Of a DNA stretch of 10,519 nucleotides, positions 1 through 6,584 are shown piece after piece. Made by a program: the position numbers and the translations under genes. The notes under the pieces are model-generated. The model saw only the letters and a list, made by a program, of their open reading frames with translations. It was not told where the DNA came from and made no database searches. The stretch's first letter is position 1, and each line of letters starts with the position of its first letter. The stretch lies in the NCBI GenBank assembly GCA_019244985.1, contig JAFASB010000129.1, forward strand, positions 1 to 10,519, written 5' to 3'. The stretch comes from Acidimicrobiia bacterium (GTDB lineage: Bacteria; Actinomycetota; Acidimicrobiia; Acidimicrobiales; AC-14).

Positions 1-49
1 CGACGCCGCCCTCCCCGACCTCTCACATCTTGCGGACGCCGCCGCGTAG

Positions 50-1399
50 TCACGACGTGCGCTTGGCGCTGACCTCGCCCGAATACAGACCCTGGCCGGC
101 GGCGTTCACGGCGGCCACCCGGTAGTAGTACACGGTCTTCAGCACGGCTGAGGTGTCCGTGAACGACGTCGCCGAACTCGTCCACATGCACGTCTCGGCG
201 CCGCGCGAGCCGCGGCAGACGGCGTAGGAGGTCACCGGTCCCGCTGTCGGCGGCGTCCACGACAACGTGACGCTGCCCGCCGTGCCCGTCACCCTGAGGT
301 TTCGAGGTGCGGACGGAGCCGACACCGTCGACGTCCAGTGGCTGCGCACCGTCGGCCAAACCGCCGGATCCTCACCCCCGAGGCGCCAGAAGGCCGCGCC
401 GGCGAGGTTGTACTTGTCGACGACCGCCAGACGGGCGCTCACCGACTGGGCGTCGCCGTAGTACGCGGTGTGGCTCTGGCCCGCCGCCGTGTAGGTGAAC
501 CATGGCTCGGCGGCGGTCGCATCCCACTGGCGTGCCGCGCCGCTGGCGGTGCGGGCGCTCTCCATCTCGTCCCACATCTTGGACTGGCCGTTGCTGCCGA
601 CCCAGTCGTAGCCGTAGAGGTTCATGCCCAGCTCGACCTTCGACGGCGACACCTTGCTCGCCGCAAAGGCGGCGACCTGGGACACCCACGACAGCGGCGC
701 GATCGGACCCGCCGCGCTCGTGTCCCAGTGGTAGTCGTAGGTCATCAGCTGAAGGCGGTCGACGACGCTGCCGAGCGCGGCGTAGTCCTCGGACTGCGGG
801 CCGGCCCACGTCCCGGGCTCTGACGTCTTGGCGTAGACGGCGACGTCGAGCACCTTGCCGTTGGCGTGCAACGCGCTGGCGAGCTGTGTCACGAACGACG
901 TGAAGTTCGTGCGATCGGTCGACGCCATGTTCTCATAGTCGACGTCGATGCCGTCATACCCCTTGGTCTGGACCAGGTCGACGAGGGCCTGCACGTGGGC
1001 GGTCCGGCCGGCGGCGGTGCTCAACATGCTGGAGACCCGGGCGCCGTCGAAGGCGTTGGCGATCGTCGGCACCAGCCGCACGCCCGTGGACCTGATGCCG
1101 GCGATCACCGTCGGGTCCTCGGCCCCCCCGTAGGCGGTGATCGACGATGGCGACTGCATCTCGTACCAGTACGGCAGCGCCTCGTCGTACAGGTCGGCGT
1201 TGGCCATGAACGAGTTGTAGGCCCGGGCCTGATCCCAGTTCGGGATCCAGGCGGAGATCTTCTTGGCGGTCACACCCGACGCCTGCCCACCGAGGGCCGG
1301 CACCAACGCCACGGCACCCACCAGGGCGGCGATGGCGAGTGCCCACCGCCGCGAGCCACTCCGACCGCGCCCGGCGAACCGGGTCCTCTTCGCGCGCAT
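50..1399 (-). CDS. Secreted GH18-family glycoside hydrolase with C-terminal fibronectin III domain
   Basis: The 449-residue protein probably hydrolyses beta-1,4-linked GlcNAc-containing polymers (chitin or peptidoglycan glycan strands) outside the cell. Seen: an Arg-rich N-terminus and hydrophobic stretch (residues 19-36) form a signal peptide with likely cleavage near residue 40. The GH18 signature DGIDVDYE lies at 149-156, so Glu156 is the expected acid/base, with the Asp149/152/154 ladder intact. MTYDYHW and GAAFWRLGGED follow, as in YaaH/SleL-like spore and cell-wall GH18 enzymes. Residues from about 360 to 449 form a fibronectin III domain (APRNLRV, VTLSW, YYYRVAAVN). The ATG at 1399 is chosen because AAGAGGA precedes it by 4 bases and the signal peptide begins there; an in-frame ATG at 1480 would add 27 unlikely residues lying within a structured leader. 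Family assignment is firm. Substrate (chitin versus peptidoglycan) is open. Confidence 0.9.
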   Translation of the reverse strand: MRAKRTRFAGRGRSGSRRWALAIAALVGAVALVPALGGQASGVTAKKISAWIPNWDQARAYNSFMANADLYDEALPYWYEMQSPSSITAYGGAEDPTVIAGIRSTGVRLVPTIANAFDGARVSSMLSTAAGRTAHVQALVDLVQTKGYDGIDVDYENMASTDRTNFTSFVTQLASALHANGKVLDVAVYAKTSEPGTWAGPQSEDYAALGSVVDRLQLMTYDYHWDTSAAGPIAPLSWVSQVAAFAASKVSPSKVELGMNLYGYDWVGSNGQSKMWDEMESARTASGAARQWDATAAEPWFTYTAAGQSHTAYYGDAQSVSARLAVVDKYNLAGAAFWRLGGEDPAVWPTVRSHWTSTVSAPSAPRNLRVTGTAGSVTLSWTPPTAGPVTSYAVCRGSRGAETCMWTSSATSFTDTSAVLKTVYYYRVAAVNAAGQGLYSGEVSAKRTS

Positions 1400-1403
1400 G
1401 GTG

Positions 1404-1410
1404 TCCTCTT
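1404..1410 (-). promoter_or_regulatory. Ribosome binding site of the GH18 gene
   Basis: On the minus strand AAGAGGA stands 4 bases before the ATG at 1399. It decides the start over the in-frame ATG at 1480, which has no comparable purine tract. The 3' arm of a possible leader stem (1411-1424) directly abuts it, so folding of the leader could affect its access. Confidence 0.65.
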
Positions 1411-1485
1411 CGGCATAGTGCGCGACCGGATGAAGCCTTCCGCCACCAGCCATTTCCTGCTTTCCGCGGTTCCCGCGCACCGCCG
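1411..1485 (-). promoter_or_regulatory. Possible structured 5' leader of the GH18 gene
   Basis: Bases 1474-1480 and 1418-1424 can pair perfectly over 7 bp (GTGCGCG with CGCGCAC on the minus strand). Bases 1482-1485 and 1411-1414 add a further 4 bp (CGGC with GCCG) beyond a small internal loop. Shorter pairings inside the enclosed segment (for example CGGA with TCCG around an 8-base loop) would give a multi-branch fold ending right at the ribosome binding site. Parts such as GCGGGAACC recall blocks of the ydaO c-di-AMP element, which often precedes actinobacterial wall hydrolases. The conserved GGGGTGAA block is absent and no known class can be assigned. In such GC-rich DNA some of this pairing may be chance. 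Confidence 0.3.
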
Positions 1486-1487
1486 CG

Positions 1488-1503
1488 AACCGTAACTACG
1501 GTT
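1488..1503. promoter_or_regulatory. Perfect 16-bp palindrome, candidate operator
   Basis: AACCGTAACTACGGTT consists of two 7-base arms around a 2-base centre. It lies about 90 bases before the GH18 start and just upstream of the foldable leader, in a non-coding gap. The size and symmetry suit a dimeric helix-turn-helix regulator. No promoter hexamers could be placed with confidence around it, and the regulator is unknown. Confidence 0.45.
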
Positions 1504-1546
1504 GCAGCGCTCAAACCTCCCCCAAATGGCGGATTTGCGCCGCGAT

Positions 1547-2617
1547 TCAGCAGAGACCGGCAGGCACCGACGTCTTGCAGGAGTTGCCGGCGAAGCTGTT
1601 CCCGGTGCCCGACCCGTCCCAGTAGATGTCGGGGTTGTTCTTCTGAATCTGGTTGCCGGTGACCGTGGTCTGGCTGGCGCCGTCGGCCACGGCGACCCCG
1701 CCCGAGATCGTGACCGGACCGGACGCCACGTTGTTGCGGACGATGTTGTCGTGGATGTTCACGCTGTTGACGCCGGACACGGCGATCCCGATGCCGCCCA
1801 CGGCCGGGCCGCCGTCGGGCGTGCAGACGCTGTCGTTGGCGCTGGCGATGTTCCCCGACGCGTCCCAGTTCGACGGGTTGGCGCCGGTGTTGAGGAACAG
1901 GATGCCGCCGCAGTTGCCCCGCACCTCGTTGCCGCTGATCGTCCCCGGTCCGCTCGCGTCACGCACGAAGATCCCGAAGTCGTCGTTGCCGGTGGAGCTG
2001 TTGCCCGTGACCTTCGCCCTGGCACCCGGTGAGTCGCCGACGTAGATCCCGGCCTCGCCATTCCCTCTTGCGATGTTGGCCGTGATCACGTCGTCAGTGG
2101 AGACGAACGCGGCAGTGCCGTAGTCGCTGTTGCCGACGAGCGTGTTGTGGTCGACCTGCGGCGACGTGGTCCCGTAGAACAGCACGCCGATGCCGTTGAA
2201 GCTCTTGACGGTGAATCCGCTTACCCGCACCGGCCCGATGGGAGCGGTGGCGTTGCCCGTGTTGGGGTCGACGGTGCCGTGGATGCAGAAGCCGTCGAAC
2301 TCGGTCGGCGAGCTCGGGTCGAAGCACGCCGTTGTCTGCGACGTCGGCGCGGAGGCCGGCGGCACCAGAATCGTCGAGCCCTGGCCGGCACCGATGATGC
2401 TGACGGCCTTGGTGACCTCGACGCTCTCGCGGAACGTCCCGGCGGCGACGCGAATCGTGTCGCCGGGGTTGGCGGCGTTGACAGCAGCCTGGATCGACTG
2501 GCCAGCCGCCACGCTGATGGTCGCGCCGTAGGCTCCGCCCGGTGGCAGGCCCAAAGCCGCCAATCCGACAATGCCCACTGTTACCAACGAAACTCTGACC
2601 ATGCGCCGCAGTCGCAT
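1547..2617 (-). CDS. Secreted right-handed beta-helix (pectin-lyase-fold) protein
   Basis: The 356-residue exported protein begins with MRLRRM and a hydrophobic core (about 9-24), with likely cleavage near residue 32. The mature part opens with ISVAAGQSIQAAVNAANPGDTIRVAAGTF, the usual first turn of NosD/DUF1565-type beta-helix proteins. It continues with repeated turns of the type G-I-x-V/F ... N-x-I/V ... G-N (for example GIGVLFYG, NTLVGNSDYGTAAFV, AGIYVG, FGIFVRD, GNEVRGNCGGILFL, GIGIAVSG, GNQIQKNN). Six Cys (98, 111, 236, 265, 347, 356) may form disulfides that close the coil. Such folds bind or cleave polysaccharides, but no catalytic set is recognisable, so no reaction is claimed. The ATG at 2617 is preceded by GGGGAGG at 5 bases; an in-frame ATG at 2647 lacks this. 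The gene runs in the same direction as the GH18 gene, 147 bases upstream of it. Confidence 0.88.
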   Translation of the reverse strand: MRLRRMVRVSLVTVGIVGLAALGLPPGGAYGATISVAAGQSIQAAVNAANPGDTIRVAAGTFRESVEVTKAVSIIGAGQGSTILVPPASAPTSQTTACFDPSSPTEFDGFCIHGTVDPNTGNATAPIGPVRVSGFTVKSFNGIGVLFYGTTSPQVDHNTLVGNSDYGTAAFVSTDDVITANIARGNGEAGIYVGDSPGARAKVTGNSSTGNDDFGIFVRDASGPGTISGNEVRGNCGGILFLNTGANPSNWDASGNIASANDSVCTPDGGPAVGGIGIAVSGVNSVNIHDNIVRNNVASGPVTISGGVAVADGASQTTVTGNQIQKNNPDIYWDGSGTGNSFAGNSCKTSVPAGLC

Positions 2618-3101
2618 CGCAACCTCCCCGGCTCGTTCGCCGCACATTGTTTATCTGTTGGCGCCGCTGCTCGCTGCGACCCTCGCTGCATGCGGCGGCG
2701 GAAGCAGCGACACCGCGTCGAAGAACAACGCGTCGGCAACCACCACCGCTGCCGGCAACTGCCGGCAGGTCCCTGGGCCCGCGGCACAGAACATCACCTG
2801 GGTGCCGCCCGATCTCCCGCTTCCCGACCGCACCTACGCGGTGAGCGACCAGGGCACCTCGAGCGACGGTGTGCACCACGGGGTCTTTGCGACGAGCGTG
2901 GCGATCCGGGATTTCGTACGCTTTGCGGTAACGCAGTGGCCAGCGAAGGGGTGGAGATTGGGGCGCGGCGACAGCGAGGCGAACGAGGCCGAGGACGACT
3001 TCGCGCGCGGCAAAGAGTCCGGATCGTTCAAGGTGCGCAGTGATTACTGCGACAAGAGCTGGTCGGAGCTGACCCTCTCGTACAAGGCCGGTTTGCCGTG
3101 A
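2601..3101 (+). CDS. Putative lipoprotein of unknown function
   Basis: The 166-residue protein has a basic N-terminus, a hydrophobic stretch (about 16-28) and the lipobox LAAC followed by GGGSS. A Ser/Thr/Asn/Ala-rich linker comes next. This is a typical actinobacterial lipoprotein anchored outside the membrane after lipid attachment to the Cys. The mature domain (about 55-166) contains NITWVPPDLPLPD, WPAKGWRLGRGDSEANEAEDDF and RSDYCDKSWSELTLSY, and I do not recognise the family. Two Cys in the mature part may pair. The start is uncertain. ATG 2601 gives a normal signal length; ATG 2571 would add 10 residues; neither has a clear Shine-Dalgarno, so a leaderless transcript is possible. The 5' end overlaps the divergent beta-helix gene by 17 bases, and the 3' end overlaps the EAL gene by GTGA. 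Confidence 0.75.
   Translation: MRRSRIATSPARSPHIVYLLAPLLAATLAACGGGSSDTASKNNASATTTAAGNCRQVPGPAAQNITWVPPDLPLPDRTYAVSDQGTSSDGVHHGVFATSVAIRDFVRFAVTQWPAKGWRLGRGDSEANEAEDDFARGKESGSFKVRSDYCDKSWSELTLSYKAGLP
2623..2629 (-). promoter_or_regulatory. Ribosome binding site of the beta-helix gene
   Basis: GGGGAGG on the minus strand lies 5 bases before ATG 2617 and fixes that start. It falls inside the signal-peptide codons of the opposing lipoprotein gene. Confidence 0.7.
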
Positions 3102-4162
3102 GCAACGGGTGGGAACGCCGCCCAACGATGGAAGCGCGGCACATCCGCGATCGGGAGGCCGTCGAAGCGGTCGTCGAGGGCGGCAACTTCCACCTGGTCT
3201 ATCAGCCGATCGTGCACCTCGACACCGGCGAGATCGCGGGTGTCGAGGCCCTCACCCGCTTCGACGACGGGGCACCGACCGAGCACCGCTTCCGCACGTG
3301 CGAGGAGCTCGGCCTCGCCGCGCCGCTCGACATGGCGATCGTCGAACGGGCCCTCGCCGAGTTCACCCGCCTGCCCGCGGGCTACCTGGCCCTGAACCTG
3401 AGCGCGTCGACCATCTCTGACCGCGCCCTGCAGACGCTCCTTCTCGCGGACGGCATCCCCCACCGCCGCCTGGTGATCGAGATCACCGAGCACGCCCGCA
3501 TCCCCGACTACGAGCAGGCGGCGTCGGTCATCGAGTCGCTGCGCGCCCGTGGCGTTCGCCTGGCCGTCGACGACGCCGGCGCCGGATGGGCCAGCTTCCG
3601 CCACATCCTCAGCCTGCGGCCCGACATCATCAAGATGGACCGCTCGCTCACCCGCGGCGTCGACGTCGACCCCGCCCGCCGCGCCCTGGCCATGGCCCTC
3701 GCCATCTTCGCCGGCGAAGTCGGCGCCACCGTCGTCGCCGAGGGCGTGGAGACCGACGGCGAGCTGCGCGCCCTGCGTCTGGCGGGCATCCACCGCGGCC
3801 AGGGGTTCATCCTCGCCCCGCCGCAGTCCCTGCCCGTCGACGAGCCCGCCTACGAGCCGCTCGACCTCGACGCCCTGCTCGAGGGCGTGACCCATCGCGG
3901 CGCCCCGGCGTCGGACGACCCGGCCGGCGCCATCAGCGTCACCGCCCACGGGCTGCTCAGCGCCGTCGGGGCCATCGAAAGCGCGCTCGCCCTGCTGCGC
4001 CAGCGCTCCGACCGGATCGACCTCACCGACTCGAGCGCCCTGCTGGTCGCCGCCGAGCGCCAGGCCCACCACGTGGGCCACGTGCTGTCGAACCTGGTCC
4101 GGGGCCTGCCCGGGGGAGCCACCGACGACCGCGTCGAGGCCCCCGACACCTTGCAGCTCTGA
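3098..4162 (+). CDS. EAL-domain c-di-GMP phosphodiesterase with HisKA-like C-terminal helices
   Basis: The 354-residue protein should hydrolyse c-di-GMP to pGpG in the cytoplasm. The EAL domain spans about 20-245 with all key residues visible: Glu50 in VEALTR, Asn100 in NLSA, Glu128 in EITE, Asp158-Asp159 in DDAGAG (for the usual DDFGTG), Lys179 in IIKMD, Glu215 in AEGVET and Gln235 in QGF. Activity is therefore expected. Residues about 278-338 form a predicted helical pair, AHGLLSAVGAIESALALL then AAERQAHHVGHVLSNLVRGLP. It resembles the dimerization/phosphoacceptor hairpin of histidine kinases with His284 in the H-box place, but no ATPase domain follows. The start is GTG 3098, overlapping the lipoprotein stop (GTGA); ATG 3128 is an alternative. 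A receiver gene follows after 23 bases, suggesting that the C-terminal part communicates with it. Confidence 0.9.
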   Translation: MSNGWERRPTMEARHIRDREAVEAVVEGGNFHLVYQPIVHLDTGEIAGVEALTRFDDGAPTEHRFRTCEELGLAAPLDMAIVERALAEFTRLPAGYLALNLSASTISDRALQTLLLADGIPHRRLVIEITEHARIPDYEQAASVIESLRARGVRLAVDDAGAGWASFRHILSLRPDIIKMDRSLTRGVDVDPARRALAMALAIFAGEVGATVVAEGVETDGELRALRLAGIHRGQGFILAPPQSLPVDEPAYEPLDLDALLEGVTHRGAPASDDPAGAISVTAHGLLSAVGAIESALALLRQRSDRIDLTDSSALLVAAERQAHHVGHVLSNLVRGLPGGATDDRVEAPDTLQL

Positions 4163-4185
4163 ACTTCTTTTAGGGCCATCACGCG

Positions 4186-4626
4186 ATGGGTACCACACCC
4201 ATCAAGAAGCGCCCCGCACCTCTCGACACACCACACGTGACTCCACCACGACGGCCTCTCCGGGTGTTGCTCGTTGACGACGACGCCGACGTCCTCGTCA
4301 TGCTCCAGGCCGTCCTCACCAGCCGGGCCCTCGACGTCGTCGGGCTGGCGACCAACGGCGAGGACGCCGAGAAGGTGGCTGTAGCAATCGCCCCCGACGT
4401 GGCCGTCGTCGACTACATGATGCCGGGCCTCACCGGCTTCGAGACCGCCCGGAGGATCAAGGCCGTTCGCCCCGAGTGTGTCGTCGTGATCTTCTCGGCG
4501 CTGGCCGACGTCGAGGACGAGGCCCTGGCCCAGCCCGACGTCGACCACTTCGTGGCCAAGAGCAGCGTGCTCGAGCTCGACGCGCTCCTCAACAACATGC
4601 GCGCCGCCCGCAACGCGGTCGACTAG
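4186..4626 (+). CDS. Single-domain response regulator (CheY-like receiver)
   Basis: The 146-residue protein is a receiver domain without an output domain. Seen: the acidic pocket Asp31-Asp32 in LLVDDDAD, phospho-acceptor Asp76 in VVDYMMPG, Ser104 in FSA and Lys125 in VAKSS. The domain covers about 24-142, and the first 23 residues are a Pro/basic-rich extension. The start is uncertain: ATG 4186 has only AGGG some 10 bases upstream, and GTG 4237 (residue 18) would remove most of the extension. The gene lies 23 bases after the EAL gene and is probably co-transcribed. It may be the phospho-partner of the HisKA-like region there or of a distant kinase. Its TAG shares CTAG with the stop of the convergent GGDEF gene. 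Confidence 0.9.
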   Translation: MGTTPIKKRPAPLDTPHVTPPRRPLRVLLVDDDADVLVMLQAVLTSRALDVVGLATNGEDAEKVAVAIAPDVAVVDYMMPGLTGFETARRIKAVRPECVVVIFSALADVEDEALAQPDVDHFVAKSSVLELDALLNNMRAARNAVD

Positions 4627-5663
4627 CGAGCCTCGACCCGAGTCCGCTTCTCCACGTACATGGCGTCGTCGGCCTGCTCGAGCAGCGCCGAGGGTGTTGA
4701 CGCGCCGTCGGTGTTCCACGCCACACCGATGCTGGCGCCGACGTGGGGACCCTCGGCGACGGCGCTGGCGGCGCGGGAGACGGCGCCCACGATGCGCGCC
4801 CTGATGTCGTCCTCGGCGCGGGCGGTGGCGTTCTCGCAGACGACGACGAATTCGTCGCCGCCGAAGCGGGCAACGGTGTCGCTCGTGCGCATGGCCGCCC
4901 GCAGGTAGGCGGCGACCAGACACAGCAGGCCGTCCCCGACGGCGTGGCCGCAGGTGTCGTTGACGCCCTTGAACCCGTCGAGGTCGATGAAGAACACGGC
5001 GATCGACGAGTGCGTGCGCGCCGATGCGCGCAGGGCGTGGTCGAGGCGGTCGATCAGCAGCACGCGGTTGGGGAGCCCGGTCAGCGGGTCGTGCATCGCA
5101 CGCTCGCTCTCCTCGCGGTACGCGGACGCGTTGGTCAACGAGGTGGCGATGAAGCCGGCGAGCAGCTCGAGGGCCTCCGTGTCGTCGGCGCCGAAGGCGT
5201 GGGGGACCGGCGACACCACCTTCAGGACGCCGACGGCCGCGCCCCGGTGGACAAGGGGAACGACGACCATCGACCGCACGCCGATGCGCCGGCAGGCTTC
5301 CAGGTCGACCCGGATGTCGAGCTCGGCGTCATCGCAGAGCAGGACCTCGCCGGTCCGCACGCACAGTCCCGAGAGGCTGGCCGCGGCGTTGAGGCGCAGG
5401 CCGACGCTAGCCGCCGCGCTCCCGCTGGCCGCCCGGTAGACCATCTCGTCACCCTCGACCAGCTCGACGACGGCTCCCGACGCGCCGGTCATCTCCTGGG
5501 CCCGCTCGGTGACGACGCGCATCACCTCGTCGGGGTCGAGGATGACCTCGTTGATCTCGCGCTGGGTCTCGATGATCGACCGCAATCGGGTCGCCTCGTC
5601 CAGACGACCGCCTGTGACCGCCACATCAGACATTTCGGCCGGCCGACCGCCGCGGTTGAGCAT
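4623..5663 (-). CDS. GAF-GGDEF diguanylate cyclase
   Basis: The 346-residue cytoplasmic enzyme should make c-di-GMP from two GTP. A short helical lead (about 20-40) precedes a GAF sensor domain (about 40-178). The GGDEF domain starts at HDPLTGLPNR (191-200) and shows FIDLDGFKGVND (metal Asp), GHAVGD and the active-site motif RFGGDEF (266-272). The inhibitory I-site RxxD is present as RTSD (259-262), five residues before GGDEF, so product feedback is expected. The GAF ligand is not evident. Start choices are ATG 5663 and ATG 5633 (MSDVAVTG); neither has a good ribosome binding site. A 12-bp palindrome lies between them. It is the last gene of the minus-strand operon, 24 bases after the CBM-like gene, and its stop overlaps the receiver gene's stop by four bases. 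Confidence 0.9.
   Translation of the reverse strand: MLNRGGRPAEMSDVAVTGGRLDEATRLRSIIETQREINEVILDPDEVMRVVTERAQEMTGASGAVVELVEGDEMVYRAASGSAAASVGLRLNAAASLSGLCVRTGEVLLCDDAELDIRVDLEACRRIGVRSMVVVPLVHRGAAVGVLKVVSPVPHAFGADDTEALELLAGFIATSLTNASAYREESERAMHDPLTGLPNRVLLIDRLDHALRASARTHSSIAVFFIDLDGFKGVNDTCGHAVGDGLLCLVAAYLRAAMRTSDTVARFGGDEFVVVCENATARAEDDIRARIVGAVSRAASAVAEGPHVGASIGVAWNTDGASTPSALLEQADDAMYVEKRTRVEAR
5635..5646. repeat. 12-bp perfect palindrome at the GGDEF gene start
   Basis: TCGGCCGGCCGA is self-complementary without a loop. It lies two bases upstream of ATG 5633 and downstream of ATG 5663. It may be an operator or simply a GC-rich chance palindrome. Confidence 0.4.
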
Positions 5664-5687
5664 TTTCCGAAACCGGCGTTGCGCCGC

Positions 5688-6584
5688 CTACGTCGGGGGA
5701 GACCGCAACGCCGCATCGTCGACGACCGCGGCGCCGCCGCCGGTGAAGTTCACGAGGAAGCGAGCCCTCGCCGTGCCTGCGGGCGCTGTTACCGTCTGTT
5801 GTCGGAGGGCGAAGCCGTTGTCGACGGCGGTCACCGGGACCTGCTCGTAGCCGAGGAGGCCAGCGGCCGACCCGTACCACTCGATCAGCAGCTCGACGCG
5901 GGCGCCCGGGTCCAAAGCCCGCACCTCGATCCACGCCGACTGCTCGTAGGTACGCCCGGCGGCGGCCTCGACGTCGAACCAGGCGCCGCCCTCGTGGCCG
6001 GCACCGACCTGGAGCAGTTGGGCGCGGGCGCCGGAATGAACGGGCTTGTCGACGAGGCTGGCGTGCACGTCGCCCCACGGTGTCTCGCCCCGCGCCAGGC
6101 CCTTGGTCTTCGCCGCCGTCTCGAACGATGGATCGGCGAGCAGGTTCTGGGCAACCGTCCCACGCGCCGCGCCGGACTTCGTCGACCCGTGGCTGCGGCC
6201 GCCGACGGCCACCAGTCCAGCGGCGACGATGAGCACGGCCGCGGCGACGGCCAACATCTTCGGCCGGAGTCGCTCGCGAGCACGGGTACTCCCCGCGCGC
6301 AGGAGGTCGTCGCCGCCGATCTCGCCCGAGCGCAGCACTCGCGCGCCGACCAGCGCGCCGCCTCCCACGGCCGCAGCGCGGAAGCGGCTGATCGCGGACA
6401 CCACCGCGTCGGTCGTGTCCTGGCCGTCGAGGCGGAGCAGGAACGAGTGCAGCCGCTGGCCTGGCCCCAACGCCGCGGGCCGGATGTCGGCCACCGCCTC
6501 CATGCGCTTGGCCATCACCGCCGCGTCCAACCCCGGACCGTCGGGGTCCTCACCCACTTCGAGGGCGACCACCCACGTCCTCAT
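5688..6584 (-). CDS. Single-pass membrane protein with extracellular carbohydrate-binding-like domain
   Basis: The 298-residue protein has three parts. The N-terminal domain (about 1-90: MRTWVVALEV ... LHSFLLRLDG ... ALVGARVLR) has alternating strand and helix character and is not recognised. A basic stretch RARERLRPK precedes one transmembrane helix (about 109-128), so the N-terminus should be cytoplasmic. The outer part (about 145-292) looks like a beta-sandwich CBM4/9-type or galactose-binding-like domain. It opens with NLLADPSFE, has VHSGARAQLLQV, GGAWFDVEAAAGRTYEQSAWIEV and ARFLVNFTGGGAAVVDDAAL, and ends soon after. That order is typical of carbohydrate-binding modules. The start is ATG 6584, overlapping the HAD stop as ATGA; upstream in-frame codons belong to the HAD gene's shadow. 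It probably binds the operon's glycan at the cell surface, perhaps as a sensor or scaffold. Function is inferred. Confidence 0.75.
   Translation of the reverse strand: MRTWVVALEVGEDPDGPGLDAAVMAKRMEAVADIRPAALGPGQRLHSFLLRLDGQDTTDAVVSAISRFRAAAVGGGALVGARVLRSGEIGGDDLLRAGSTRARERLRPKMLAVAAAVLIVAAGLVAVGGRSHGSTKSGAARGTVAQNLLADPSFETAAKTKGLARGETPWGDVHASLVDKPVHSGARAQLLQVGAGHEGGAWFDVEAAAGRTYEQSAWIEVRALDPGARVELLIEWYGSAAGLLGYEQVPVTAVDNGFALRQQTVTAPAGTARARFLVNFTGGGAAVVDDAALRSPPT

Noticed and set aside
1..49. Search for a terminator downstream of the GH18 gene
   Set aside because: Only 49 bases are available. The GC-rich repeats there form no convincing stem with a T-run.
1523..1537. Small hairpin CAAAT-GGCGG-ATTTG downstream of the beta-helix gene as a terminator
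   Set aside because: The stem is only 5 bp and A/T-rich, and no T-run follows on the minus strand, so it is too weak to call.
3044..4198. Minus-strand open frame of 384 codons opposite the EAL gene
   Set aside because: It is Gly/Ala/Val/Asp-rich without domain signatures, and the plus strand carries a complete EAL catalytic set.
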